Shown piece after piece: positions 1 to 6,630 of a stretch of DNA of 19,319 nt. The DNA lies in contig JBCBQD010000093.1 of the NCBI GenBank assembly GCA_039820425.1, forward strand, positions 1 to 19,319. The letters run 5' to 3'. Within the stretch, counting starts at the first letter, position 1, and every line of letters starts with the position of its first letter. The position numbers were made by a program, and so were the translations under genes. Origin of the DNA: SIO4C1 sp039820425 (lineage in GTDB: Bacteria; Cyanobacteriota; Cyanobacteriia; Phormidesmidales; Phormidesmidaceae). The notes beneath the pieces are model-generated. The model did no database searches. It worked only from the letters and a program-made list of their open reading frames with translations, and was not told the DNA's origin.

Positions 1-29
1 ATCAGAGCCGTCTTCCCTTTAAATATCAT
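1..29 (-). CDS. N-terminal start of an SDR-like oxidoreductase (partial, runs off the window)
   Basis: Only the first ten codons are inside the window. Read leftward from an ATG at 29-27 they give M-I-F-K-G-K-T-A-L-I. This matches the usual opening of short-chain dehydrogenase/reductase proteins, where the first beta strand (GKTALI or GKVALV) leads into the TGxxxGxG NAD(P)-binding loop. The start is well supported: a perfect AGGAGG lies eight bases upstream. The family call is an inference from ten residues. The dinucleotide-binding glycines would come just outside the window. Confidence 0.55.
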
Positions 30-37
30 GGTAGAAA

Positions 38-43
38 CCTCCT
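38..43 (-). promoter_or_regulatory. Consensus Shine-Dalgarno for the left-edge gene
   Basis: The + strand reads CCTCCT here, so the minus strand reads AGGAGG, eight bases before the ATG at 29. It is the best ribosome site in the window and fixes the start of the partial gene at the left edge. Confidence 0.75.
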
Positions 44-641
44 AACGAACAGTCAGAATGACTGTCAAATTTTTGCGAGTGTCCGCGATAAACAGCCCCA
101 TCCAAGTTTTTAGGTTGCCTTCGGGTAAAACTCGGGTAACCGGATGTTGCTTATGCCAATCGTCACAAAGCTTTGTGCGATTGCGAGCCACTATCGCTTT
201 CCATAAGCACAGGCTTACCTGTACTCGATGGCATCAGCGATGTGCCCAAAAATATCTCTGCAAAAATGAGAGAAATGAGACTCTAATGAGCCGGACCCTT
301 CGCAATCATGCGTAAGGAAAGAAGTGATGATGGATGTGCGCGATGAACGCAATCACTTCCCGAAGTTAACATTGCTTTTCAAAAGCTGCAACGTTTGTTT
401 ACATGAGCCCTGGATGAGTAGAGTTACTGAAGTTGTTTCTCATAAAAGTTGTGGAAAACTTTGCCAAACATCGTTGGGGATCTTTATGAGCAAACCGTTT
501 TACGGTTTATGAGAGAAGTTTTGAAAAGGTTCGGATCCTGGGAGCAACGGCTACAATTTCCAGAAATATGGTATCGATAACAACATCTTTTACCACTGAT
601 GAGAATCTCTTGTAGGTCATCTATCGCTCTAAATAGCGAAA
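44..641. other. Intergenic stretch, no gene recognised
   Basis: About 600 bases with short open frames only. Their translations show no recognisable motif, hydrophobic pattern or ribosome site. It should hold the promoter of the leftward SDR-like gene, but I could not pick out a convincing -10/-35 pair. One small dyad lies at 492-508 (AAACCGT, 3-nt loop, ACGGTTT). Confidence 0.5.
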
Positions 642-672
642 AGCGGTGAAGAGAGTCAATCTCTTCACCGCT
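642..672 (-). terminator. Rho-independent terminator of leuA
   Basis: A perfect 13-bp inverted repeat, AGCGGTGAAGAGA at 642-654 and its complement at 660-672, encloses a 5-nt loop. In the leftward direction the stem is followed directly by TTTT and further T-rich sequence. It sits about 40 bases past the leuA stop codon in the direction of transcription. The stem is GC-rich at its base, as expected of an intrinsic terminator. Confidence 0.85.
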
Positions 673-709
673 CACCCAAAACCGTCTAATTAAAAAAACA
701 AATCATCCG

Positions 710-2419
710 TTAGACCCCTGTACCGGCTGGGACGCGGTTTTCTCGTTGGGGGTGTAGGGCCTCACCCCGTTGCAAGGCAGCATAGAGGCGATTCAACGCT
801 TGCATATAAGCCTGGGCAGAGGCCACCACAATATCGGTGTTGGCGGCATGGCCTGAGTAAATCCGATCGTCGTGGCGCAGGCGAATGGTCACCTCCCCCA
901 TCGCATCAATCCCCGCCGTCACCGACTGCACCGAAAACTCAATCAGGNNNNNNNNNTCGTGGCGCAGGCGAATGGTCACCTCCCCCATCGCATCAATCCC
1001 CGCCGTCACCGACTGCACCGAAAACTCAATCAGGTCGTTGGGGATATTCACCACCCGGTTAATCGCCTTATACACCGCATCCACTGGCCCCGTCCCCGTG
1101 GCCGCATCCATCAGCTCTTGACCGTCGGGGGTATGGACGGTGACTGTGGCGGTGGGGCGGGCGTTACTGCCGCAGGATACCTGCACCAGCTCTAACTTGA
1201 AGTGCTCGGTGACCTGCTGGGTTTCGTCGTTGACGATGGCTTCGAGGTCGCGATCGCTAGTTTCCTTTTTTTTATCCGCCAGATCTTTAAACCGCAAAAA
1301 AGCTTTATTCAGCTCCTGGTCCGACAGGTCGTAGCCCAGCTCTTGCAAGCGGGTGCGAAAGGCGTTGCGCCCCGAATGCTTGCCCAGCACGATCTGATTA
1401 TCGTTAAGGCCAATTAGCTGAGCGTCCATAATTTCATAGGTCAGCTTATTTTTGAGCACACCGTCCTGGTGGATGCCCGACTCATGGGCAAAGGCATTGG
1501 CCCCGACGATGGCCTTATTGGGCTGTACCAGCATGCCAGTCACGCTCGAAATCAGTCGGGAAGTTTTGTAGATTTCTTTAGTATTAATGTTAGTCAGCGG
1601 GGCTTCTGACTCGGGGGCGCGACCCAAGAAGGGGTTGTAATACTGACGGCGCACATGCATGGCCATCACCAACTCCTCCAGGGCGGCGTTCCCAGCCCGT
1701 TCGCCAATGCCATTGATGGTGCACTCCATCTGCCGTGCCCCGTTTTTCATGGCTTCTAAAAAGTTGGCGACGGCCAGCCCCAGATCGTTGTGACCGTGGA
1801 CTGAGATGATCGCCTGATCAATATTTGGCACGTTTTCTTTGATGCCGCGAATCAGGCGGCCAAACTCGCTGGGGGTCAGGTAACCCACCGTGTCGGGGAT
1901 ATTGACGGTGGTAGCTCCGGCTGCGATCGCACGCTCCAGCACCTGATACAAAAAGGCTGGTTCCGAACGCCCTGCATCCTCGGGTGAAAACTCCACATCG
2001 TCGGTAAAGCTTTTGGCAAACGCCACCATCTCGTCGGTAATTGCCAGCACCTCATCTCGCGATTTTTTGAGTTTGTACTTCATATGGATGTCTGAGGTGG
2101 CAATGAAGGTATGAATCCGCCCCTGGGCGGCGGGCTCAATTGCCCGCGCCGCCGCCTCAATATCCGATCGGGTGGCGCGGGCCAAGCCACAAATCGTGGG
2201 TCCATCAGTGGTGCCCACCTCCCGCGCAATCCGCTGCACGGCCTCAAAATCGCCTGGGCTAGCAAACGGGAACCCCGCCTCAATGATATCGACCCCCAGC
2301 CGCGCCAGCTGTCGGGCTACGGCTAGCTTTTCCTCAACGTTCATAGTGGCACCCGGGGACTGCTCCCCATCGCGCAAGGTGGTGTCGAAAATTAGGACTC
2401 TATCGGGCTGCGTGCTCAT
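710..2419 (-). CDS. leuA: 2-isopropylmalate synthase (contains a scaffold gap)
   Basis: LeuA condenses acetyl-CoA with 2-oxoisovalerate, the first committed step of leucine synthesis, in the cytoplasm. The HMGL-like TIM-barrel catalytic domain is clear: FDTTLRDGEQSPG near residues 11-23 (metal-binding Asp12, catalytic Arg16) and the metal-binding HGHND at 208-212. The C-terminal part is the LeuA allosteric (leucine-feedback) domain. As given, the frame is 569 codons, but residues around 488-491 are Ns and a 26-residue block starting LIEFSVQSVTAG occurs on both sides of them. Removing the 78-bp duplicate and the 9 Ns leaves about 540 residues, the normal cyanobacterial LeuA length. The enlarged domain is therefore best treated as an assembly error, not a variant enzyme. 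The gene is monocistronic, ending at the hairpin 642-672. The ATG start gives the family's usual N-terminus. Confidence 0.95.
   Translation of the reverse strand: MSTQPDRVLIFDTTLRDGEQSPGATMNVEEKLAVARQLARLGVDIIEAGFPFASPGDFEAVQRIAREVGTTDGPTICGLARATRSDIEAAARAIEPAAQGRIHTFIATSDIHMKYKLKKSRDEVLAITDEMVAFAKSFTDDVEFSPEDAGRSEPAFLYQVLERAIAAGATTVNIPDTVGYLTPSEFGRLIRGIKENVPNIDQAIISVHGHNDLGLAVANFLEAMKNGARQMECTINGIGERAGNAALEELVMAMHVRRQYYNPFLGRAPESEAPLTNINTKEIYKTSRLISSVTGMLVQPNKAIVGANAFAHESGIHQDGVLKNKLTYEIMDAQLIGLNDNQIVLGKHSGRNAFRTRLQELGYDLSDQELNKAFLRFKDLADKKKETSDRDLEAIVNDETQQVTEHFKLELVQVSCGSNARPTATVTVHTPDGQELMDAATGTGPVDAVYKAINRVVNIPNDLIEFSVQSVTAGIDAMGEVTIRLRHXXXXLIEFSVQSVTAGIDAMGEVTIRLRHDDRIYSGHAANTDIVVASAQAYMQALNRLYAALQRGEALHPQRENRVPAGTGV
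870..1034. other. Assembly gap: 78-bp direct duplication around 9 Ns inside leuA
   Basis: Bases 870-947 and 957-1034 are identical 78-bp copies, separated by nine Ns at 948-956. The total surplus of 87 bp is a multiple of three, so the leuA frame stays open by chance. An exact repeat at both edges of an N run is what a scaffolder leaves when two contigs overlap by about one k-mer length but are joined as if a gap lay between them. The true sequence most likely has one copy and no gap. Confidence 0.9.
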
Positions 2420-2550
2420 ATCCCAGGTTTTAAGTGAAATTTGCTACAGCTTTATTCTAGTGCCGTGCTTCACCCCCCGTGCATTTCGTCATAAATTCAT
2501 GCGATTTTGCAGGGCGTCAACTTAAAGTTACAAGGTTTTGGCTGGGTAAT

Positions 2551-2570
2551 GGAGCCAGGAGTCAGGAGGA
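2551..2570. repeat. Short degenerate heptamer-type repeat
   Basis: The segment contains GGAGTCAGGAG, the reverse complement of the CTCCTGACTCC seen in the arrays at 9104-9159 and 12880-12914. Only about two units are present. It lies between leuA and the Uma2 remnant and may be a seed or decayed copy of the same repeat family. Confidence 0.4.
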
Positions 2571-2624
2571 CGATTGGTCTTTTCACCTATGCTAAGAAAA
2601 TGATTTCTGTAACATTGGCCCTAA

Positions 2625-2930
2625 ACCCTTAGTGCTCATCTGTGGAACTGGAATGAGCAAGCCGATCTGGGAGAAGCGTTTGATTCTTCAACGGGATTTA
2701 CCCTCCCTAATGGGGCTGAGCCCTCAGATCGACTATCACAGCTTCAGACAAAAATGCAGGAATATATGGAGAATGGTTGTCAGCTAGGTTGGCTACTTAA
2801 CCGTAAACGTCGAGAGATTGAAGTGTATCGCCCTGGTCAGTCTACTGAGGTACTATCGTCGCCACAGACAATCTCAGGGGAGTCTGTTTTACCAGGCTTT
2901 AAACTAAAGCTTGCTAAGATCTGGGGATAA
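2625..2930 (+). pseudogene. Uma2-family (DUF820) endonuclease-like remnant with internal deletion
   Basis: Read in the frame ending at TAA 2928-2930, the translation shows several hallmarks of the Uma2 family, PD-(D/E)XK nuclease-like proteins abundant in cyanobacteria: FDSSTGFTLPNGAE, LQTKMQEYMENGCQLGWLL, IEVYRPGQ and SGESVLPGF. Two things are missing. There is no N-terminal third: a stop at 2622-2624 precedes, and no start or ribosome site is present. Also, PNGAE is followed almost at once by PSDRLSQLQ, where the family normally has some 40 residues containing the PD(F/V)VVEL catalytic core. A deletion of about 120 bp, perhaps between two SP(S)D-coding stretches, would explain this. The remnant cannot encode an active enzyme. 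The 3' part overlaps the hydrolase gene on the other strand. The family call is from remembered consensus, not a search. Confidence 0.8.
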
Positions 2931-3913
2931 TGAAGTCGCAGTGGGCTGGTTGAGCGCACCAGGCAGATTTTAATCGCTTTGAGAATCACATCGGGCTCAT
3001 CCACCCAGACAAAATGGCTGCTGTGGTGGGCTTGTAGCTGAATGCATTGCTCGGATAGCTGCATCAGATCCGCGTGCATGCGATCGCGCAGCCTATCAGC
3101 CGCCCCCAAAGGTAAAATGCCTGATATTAGCGAGGGTTTGAAGAAATTAGCCGCTTTGACATTTACAACCGGCAGCGTGCCTAAATCTTCGGCATCCCTC
3201 AGTTGCAGACTGCTCGTGTGTAAATCCATGATCTCGCGGCTCATGGTGATCCAGTGTTTGGGGCGACAGAATGAACGAAAAACAGATTTTCTCTGAATAT
3301 CAGAAAATTGCCTTAGCTCAGGCTTGAGTAACTGAAAGACTCCTACGGCGTTGAGTACCCGCACAAGGCCCAAGCTCGACCCCACGGTTGACATCCAAAA
3401 ACCAGAGGTAAAAAATGCCTTGAGCAATCTCAAGCTCACGGGCATCCTGAGCATGCCCGATTCGTGTAGACCATCGGTGAGCACCAGCCCCGCCACCTTC
3501 TCAGGAAAGCTGTGGGCATAGAGGCGCATATTGTAGCTACCAAAAGACTCTCCCACCAGCAAATACGGGGGGTCGATGTCTGCTCTGGTCAGTAAATCGT
3601 CGAGCTCTTGGGCAATCACACCGCTGGTGCGGGGGTAAGGGCTGTGTTGACTCCAGCCATAGCCTGCCCGGTCATAGACACAGACCCTGGCAAACTTAGC
3701 AATTTCGTCGATCAGCAAATAACCCTCAAGGCCGCCTAAACTAGGGTCAAAGACAATGGTGGGTTGACCCGCTTTAGCGATGCCGCTTTCGTAGAGATGC
3801 AGTCGATAGCCGCCGACATCAATCAGTTTGCCGGGGGGTGATTGCTGATTTTCTCGCCAGCAGGCCCAAAGGTGATAGGCCAGCGCCAGCGCCAAAAGTC
3901 CGTATTCCAGCAT
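2837..3913 (-). CDS. Alpha/beta hydrolase, membrane-anchored at the N-terminus, with an aberrant C-terminus
   Basis: Residues 3-18 form a hydrophobic segment that could be a membrane anchor or signal. The alpha/beta-hydrolase fold follows: an oxyanion-type strand near VFDPSLGGLEG (54-64), CVYDRAGYGWS (78-88), the nucleophile elbow GESFG at 121-125 (Ser123), a VLTDGLH stretch with Asp147, and the likely catalytic His300 in HHSSHFVWVDEPDVI. The substrate cannot be told. At 358 residues it is a little long for the family, and the natural domain seems to end near residue 320. The last 30 residues (about 329-358) are read antisense through the Uma2 remnant at 2837-2930, so this tail was probably gained when the original stop was lost. 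The ATG at 3913 has no good Shine-Dalgarno. It is monocistronic. Confident as a hydrolase, unsure whether it is functional. Confidence 0.8.
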   Translation of the reverse strand: MLEYGLLALALAYHLWACWRENQQSPPGKLIDVGGYRLHLYESGIAKAGQPTIVFDPSLGGLEGYLLIDEIAKFARVCVYDRAGYGWSQHSPYPRTSGVIAQELDDLLTRADIDPPYLLVGESFGSYNMRLYAHSFPEKVAGLVLTDGLHESGMLRMPVSLRLLKAFFTSGFWMSTVGSSLGLVRVLNAVGVFQLLKPELRQFSDIQRKSVFRSFCRPKHWITMSREIMDLHTSSLQLRDAEDLGTLPVVNVKAANFFKPSLISGILPLGAADRLRDRMHADLMQLSEQCIQLQAHHSSHFVWVDEPDVILKAIKICLVRSTSPLRLHYPQILASFSLKPGKTDSPEIVCGDDSTSVD

Positions 3914-4135
3914 GTGATATTTCTTGGGATATTCTCTAAATACCGTTTGATCGCCTTAAATTCTGCATTGGGTAGATGCCATGATGCTCGGCAACCGGAC
4001 CTATGTCCTTACCCAGAGCTTTTGTCTTGCGCCCTTACCCCTTAACCCATTTCCATTACAAACAGGGGTAAATCCGCCTCATTTTTGTTCCTGATTTTGG
4101 GTATTATCTGGGTACCATTCCTGGCTCTGAACATT

Positions 4136-4339
4136 ATGCATCCTGAGCAACCCACCCCTAAATCTGATGTTACCAAGCTGGTTGATCGACTGATTGTGAC
4201 TAAAAAAATTAGCTATCAGCAGTATCAAGATCTGTCGCGAATGGTGATGGCCGATGGCACCGTTGACGAGCAAGAACGTCGGCAGATTAATCGGTTGTTT
4301 GATGCTATTCAAGCAGGCGCGGTCAGAATAATTGACTAA
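4136..4339 (+). CDS. Small conserved cyanobacterial hypothetical protein, 67 aa
   Basis: The protein reads as a compact, mostly helical acidic/basic domain with the stretch LVDRLIVTKKISYQQYQDLS (about residues 14-33), then ADGTVDEQERRQINRLFDAI. This resembles short cyanobacterial proteins of unknown function; I recall the pattern but cannot name a domain. The open frame extends back to a TTG at 4085, which would add a hydrophobic 17-residue leader. I prefer the ATG at 4136 because the charged domain begins there and the leader lacks a ribosome site, though neither start has a clear one. Its stop (TAA 4337-4339) overlaps the stop of the convergent gene by three bases. No function can be assigned. 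Confidence 0.65.
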   Translation: MHPEQPTPKSDVTKLVDRLIVTKKISYQQYQDLSRMVMADGTVDEQERRQINRLFDAIQAGAVRIID

Positions 4340-5109
4340 CCATTCAAAATGGTCACATGGTTAGAGTTGTCGCCGTAGATGTGGTCATGGTCAAACTGCA
4401 CTGCATTGGGGTGGCGCATAATTGAGAATCCAATTTGCACAACTTTATCGGCAGTAAAGGTGGCCATCACCAGGGTGTCGAGCCGTTTGGGGCCGAGCTG
4501 AGGCCGCTGTATAAAATAGTCACGACGGGCAAAAAACTGGGTTTCGTTTTTGGGCACGATGATGCCATTGAGCCGGTGGGCCGTTTGAATGGGTCGAATA
4601 TAGGTGCGGATAAAGTCTTCTTGACTGGCCTGCAGGCGGTAGAGCTTTTCGTGTTGCTCCCAGCTCATCTGAAACAACAGTTTAAGTAACTCAAACCCTA
4701 GAATATAGCTGAGAATGCTGTTGTGCTCCTGGGTGCTCGACATCAGCTGGAGCGCTGTCTCGAGATAAATGTTGGTGTGCTGGCTGGTCTGGGCCGAGTG
4801 CATATAAAACTGGCGAATGTAGCGCCGTAGCAGGGGCTCGCTGAGCTGGGTTTCAATGCAAAATCGCTCAAGGTGGAGGTAAACTCGCTGCTGAGTATCT
4901 TGATCGTAGATGATGCGAGAGATTACCCCGTCGGCGGTGTAATCGTCTAAAAATTCTGCCTGTACTTCCGGGGGGGTGGCACACATCACGTGACACAGCG
5001 ACAGCACGTAGCGGCGCTGCGCCCAGGGTAGCCCTTCTAGCCACTGCCGAGCTTCATAGGGCAGTCCAGCTAAGACGGAATTACTTTCGGAAAAATTGCC
5101 GACTAACAT
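4336..5109 (-). CDS. Conserved cyanobacterial hypothetical protein, 257 aa
   Basis: A soluble, helix-rich protein without signal peptide, membrane segment or P-loop. Distinct stretches are LPWAQRRYVLSLCHVMCATP near the N-terminus, a central LLRRYIRQFYMHSAQTSQ, then LSYILGFELLKLLFQMSWEQ and FARRDYFIQRP, and MATFTADKVVQIGFSIMRH near the end. From memory, similar cyanobacterial proteins have sometimes been labelled cobyrinic acid a,c-diamide synthase. Nothing here supports that: there is no Walker A, no glutamine amidotransferase Cys, and the length is too short. I therefore leave it unassigned. The frame continues upstream to a TTG at 5151, but the ATG at 5109 gives a more natural N-terminus (MLVGNFSESNS). 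No strong ribosome site is seen for either. A pair of nested inverted repeats lies just upstream (5150-5241). It converges on the 67-aa gene with overlapping stop codons. Confidence 0.7.
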   Translation of the reverse strand: MLVGNFSESNSVLAGLPYEARQWLEGLPWAQRRYVLSLCHVMCATPPEVQAEFLDDYTADGVISRIIYDQDTQQRVYLHLERFCIETQLSEPLLRRYIRQFYMHSAQTSQHTNIYLETALQLMSSTQEHNSILSYILGFELLKLLFQMSWEQHEKLYRLQASQEDFIRTYIRPIQTAHRLNGIIVPKNETQFFARRDYFIQRPQLGPKRLDTLVMATFTADKVVQIGFSIMRHPNAVQFDHDHIYGDNSNHVTILNG

Positions 5110-5149
5110 GGTGCCAAGGGAAAAACAAAATTTAGAACTCAGATATAGC

Positions 5150-5241
5150 AAATGTCCGGATGCATTAGGACATTTGCGAGTCAGGTTAGCTGTTGCAAGT
5201 GAAGGTTTTCATGGATATCTTATTGTCCTGACGAACCTGAC
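5150..5241. repeat. Two inverted repeats upstream of the 257-aa gene
   Basis: AAATGTCC at 5150-5157 faces GGACATTT at 5168-5175 (8-bp stem, 10-nt loop). GTCAGGTT at 5180-5187 faces AACCTGAC at 5234-5241 (8-bp arms, 46 nt apart). They lie in the presumed promoter/5' leader of the leftward hypothetical gene and could be an operator pair or folded leader. The function is unknown. Confidence 0.5.
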
Positions 5242-5335
5242 AGATGCAATAGATGTGTATCCCTTTCTAAAGATTCCCATTCAACCGCTTAGCCTCTAAA
5301 TCAGAGCAGCTTCTGGCTAGGATTTTCCCGATTTG

Positions 5336-5388
5336 TATCGTGTACTGTAAGGCTCTGGTTTTTTTTATCGCGTACTGTAACGTTCTGT
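5336..5388. repeat. Imperfect 23-bp direct repeat at the 3' end of the molybdopterin oxidoreductase gene
   Basis: Copy one (5336-5358) and copy two (5366-5388) both begin TATCG(T/C)GTACTGTAA and end with a similar G(G/T)TCTG-type tail, 30 bp apart. The second copy is the last few codons plus stop of the oxidoreductase gene. The first lies just beyond its stop. It looks like a small tandem duplication of the gene's 3' tip that has since diverged. Confidence 0.6.
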
Positions 5389-5955
5389 GGTCCAGGGGTC
5401 ACCGCGATGGTGATAGCCGTTGCGCTCCCAAAAGCCCAGTTCCATGGTTTCTAAAAACTCGAGGCCATTTAACCACTTGGCACTTTTCCAGGCGTAGAGG
5501 TGGGGGATTACCAGCCGTAGGGGGCCACCATGGTCCTTGGGCAGGGGTTCACCAAACAAGGTGTGGGCCAAAAAGTTTTCTGAGCGAGCAAAGTCTGCCA
5601 TGGCCACATTGGTGGTATAGCCACCATAACAGTGCTGCATGACGTGGGCGGCTTGGGGCTCTACCTCGATGGCGTTAAGAAAGTCGGTAACCTTGACGCC
5701 GGTCCACTCCACATCCAGCTTTGACCAAGTCGTGACGCAGTGAAAGTCAGCGGTAAAGTGACTTTGGGGTAGGGCCATCAGATCGTCCCAGGTGAAGATT
5801 TTGGGCGTGACCAGGCCAGAAACTTTGAGCTGCCACTGGTCAGTACGGACCTCTGGACTGTCGCCATAGGTAAGCACCGGAAACCCTTTAGCTAAATGCT
5901 GTCCCGGCGGGACCCGAGCGGCAACGTTTGAGTCAGGTTTCTCAAAGAATTTCAT
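5365..5955 (-). CDS. Sulfite oxidase-like molybdopterin-dependent oxidoreductase (YuiH type), 196 aa
   Basis: This is the compact, cytoplasmic branch of the sulfite-oxidase/YedY superfamily: the Moco-binding domain alone, with no heme domain, no dimerisation domain and no Tat signal. Visible family features are WQLKVSGLVTPKIFTWDDL early on, the Mo-coordinating cysteine in FHCVTTWSKLDVEWTGV, the HCYGGYTTN segment, DHGGPLRLVIPHLYAWKSAKW, and the C-terminal FWERNGYHHRGDPW. About 196 residues matches the family. The ATG at 5955 is chosen over an upstream in-frame start at 6048 because GGAG lies at a proper distance and the extra 31 residues are unlike the family. The physiological substrate is unknown. 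It stands alone. Its last codons are duplicated just downstream (5336-5388). Confidence 0.88.
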   Translation of the reverse strand: MKFFEKPDSNVAARVPPGQHLAKGFPVLTYGDSPEVRTDQWQLKVSGLVTPKIFTWDDLMALPQSHFTADFHCVTTWSKLDVEWTGVKVTDFLNAIEVEPQAAHVMQHCYGGYTTNVAMADFARSENFLAHTLFGEPLPKDHGGPLRLVIPHLYAWKSAKWLNGLEFLETMELGFWERNGYHHRGDPWTTERYSTR

Positions 5956-5961
5956 GGTACC

Positions 5962-5967
5962 GTCTCC
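5962..5967 (-). promoter_or_regulatory. Shine-Dalgarno that decides the oxidoreductase start
   Basis: The minus strand reads GGAGAC at 5967-5962, six to eight bases before the ATG at 5955. The upstream candidate start at 6048 has nothing comparable. Confidence 0.65.
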
Positions 5968-6162
5968 GTTGATCTGTTGCAAAAGTCCAATAAAAGCGCA
6001 ATGTCTGATGCCATTAAATAAAGCGTAAAGCTTTATGCGCTTAAACAAAGATTATTGTAAGGACAGCTGCCATTCAGGGGGGCAATCTTTAAGATAGGGA
6101 TATAGGAGCACTGTCAACGATTCAATACGTCTCAATACTTCACATCGCATCAAGCTACGATC

Positions 6163-6630
6163 ATGAAAGTCATAAAAGTCATGAAAGGTATTTTTCACCC
6201 GCGTATTTTTTGTCGTCTTGCAGCAGCAGGGTTGGGCCTTGGATTTGGATTTTTGCCTGTACTCCCCGCAGCTAGCTCAGATATTATTATCCGTCGATCT
6301 GACAGACGCTCCCATCCGGTGATTATTCGCGATCGCACCCCTATCGAGCGCACAGTCGTTCTTGAATTTGTGGCCCCTGGGCAAGAATGGGCCAATGTCT
6401 CCCTCGATGGCCGCCGCGTGTTTACCCCCCGTAACTTTAACCGCCGCGAGCGTCTGGAGCTAGAGCCCGGAGCCTACTATCTGGAAATCACAGGGGTTGA
6501 TCGCTTTGAAACTTGGTCCACTGGTTACCTCGACATTGGTCGTGACGATAGCAGCGTTGTGGTCGTGACCTTTTCCAGAGAGAATGGGGTGCGTGTATCG
6601 GGAGATCCATACACTTGGATTCCAGATTAG
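6163..6630 (+). CDS. Secreted or periplasmic small protein, PEGA-like beta domain
   Basis: The N-terminus has basic residues (K2, K5, K8, R14, R18), then a hydrophobic, glycine- and alanine-rich core (about 19-33), and a plausible signal-peptidase site near AAS-SD at 37-40. The mature part is about 115 residues, beta-rich and basic early on. Residues from VVLEFVAPG to about GYLDIG contain a LDGRRV ... ELEPGAYYLEITG pattern, similar to PEGA/carboxypeptidase-like folds in which a small beta sandwich decorates the cell surface. This is an inference from pattern only. A second in-frame ATG lies six codons downstream at 6181 and would still leave a signal peptide. The 3' end overlaps the proposed bioF start by 16 bases, so the two genes may be translationally coupled. 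No cysteine for lipidation follows the signal sequence. Confidence 0.65.
   Translation: MKVIKVMKGIFHPRIFCRLAAAGLGLGFGFLPVLPAASSDIIIRRSDRRSHPVIIRDRTPIERTVVLEFVAPGQEWANVSLDGRRVFTPRNFNRRERLELEPGAYYLEITGVDRFETWSTGYLDIGRDDSSVVVVTFSRENGVRVSGDPYTWIPD

Noticed and set aside
58..315. 85-codon open frame on the + strand before leuA
   Set aside because: No ribosome site. The Cys/Arg-rich translation lacks any recognisable feature, and it overlaps the presumed promoter of the leftward gene.
870..1034. LeuA domain duplication as a biological novelty
   Set aside because: The copies are identical to the base and flank an N run, the signature of a scaffolding overlap.
2492..2520. Possible leuA promoter (TTGACG with a weak AATTTA/ATTTAT -10)
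   Set aside because: The -35 is good, but the -10 is poor at either 17 or 18 bp spacing. Not firm enough to list.
4336..5109. Assignment as a cobalamin-pathway cobyrinate amidase
   Set aside because: No Walker A, no amidotransferase cysteine/histidine pattern, and too short. The label I recall for relatives is probably a mis-annotation.
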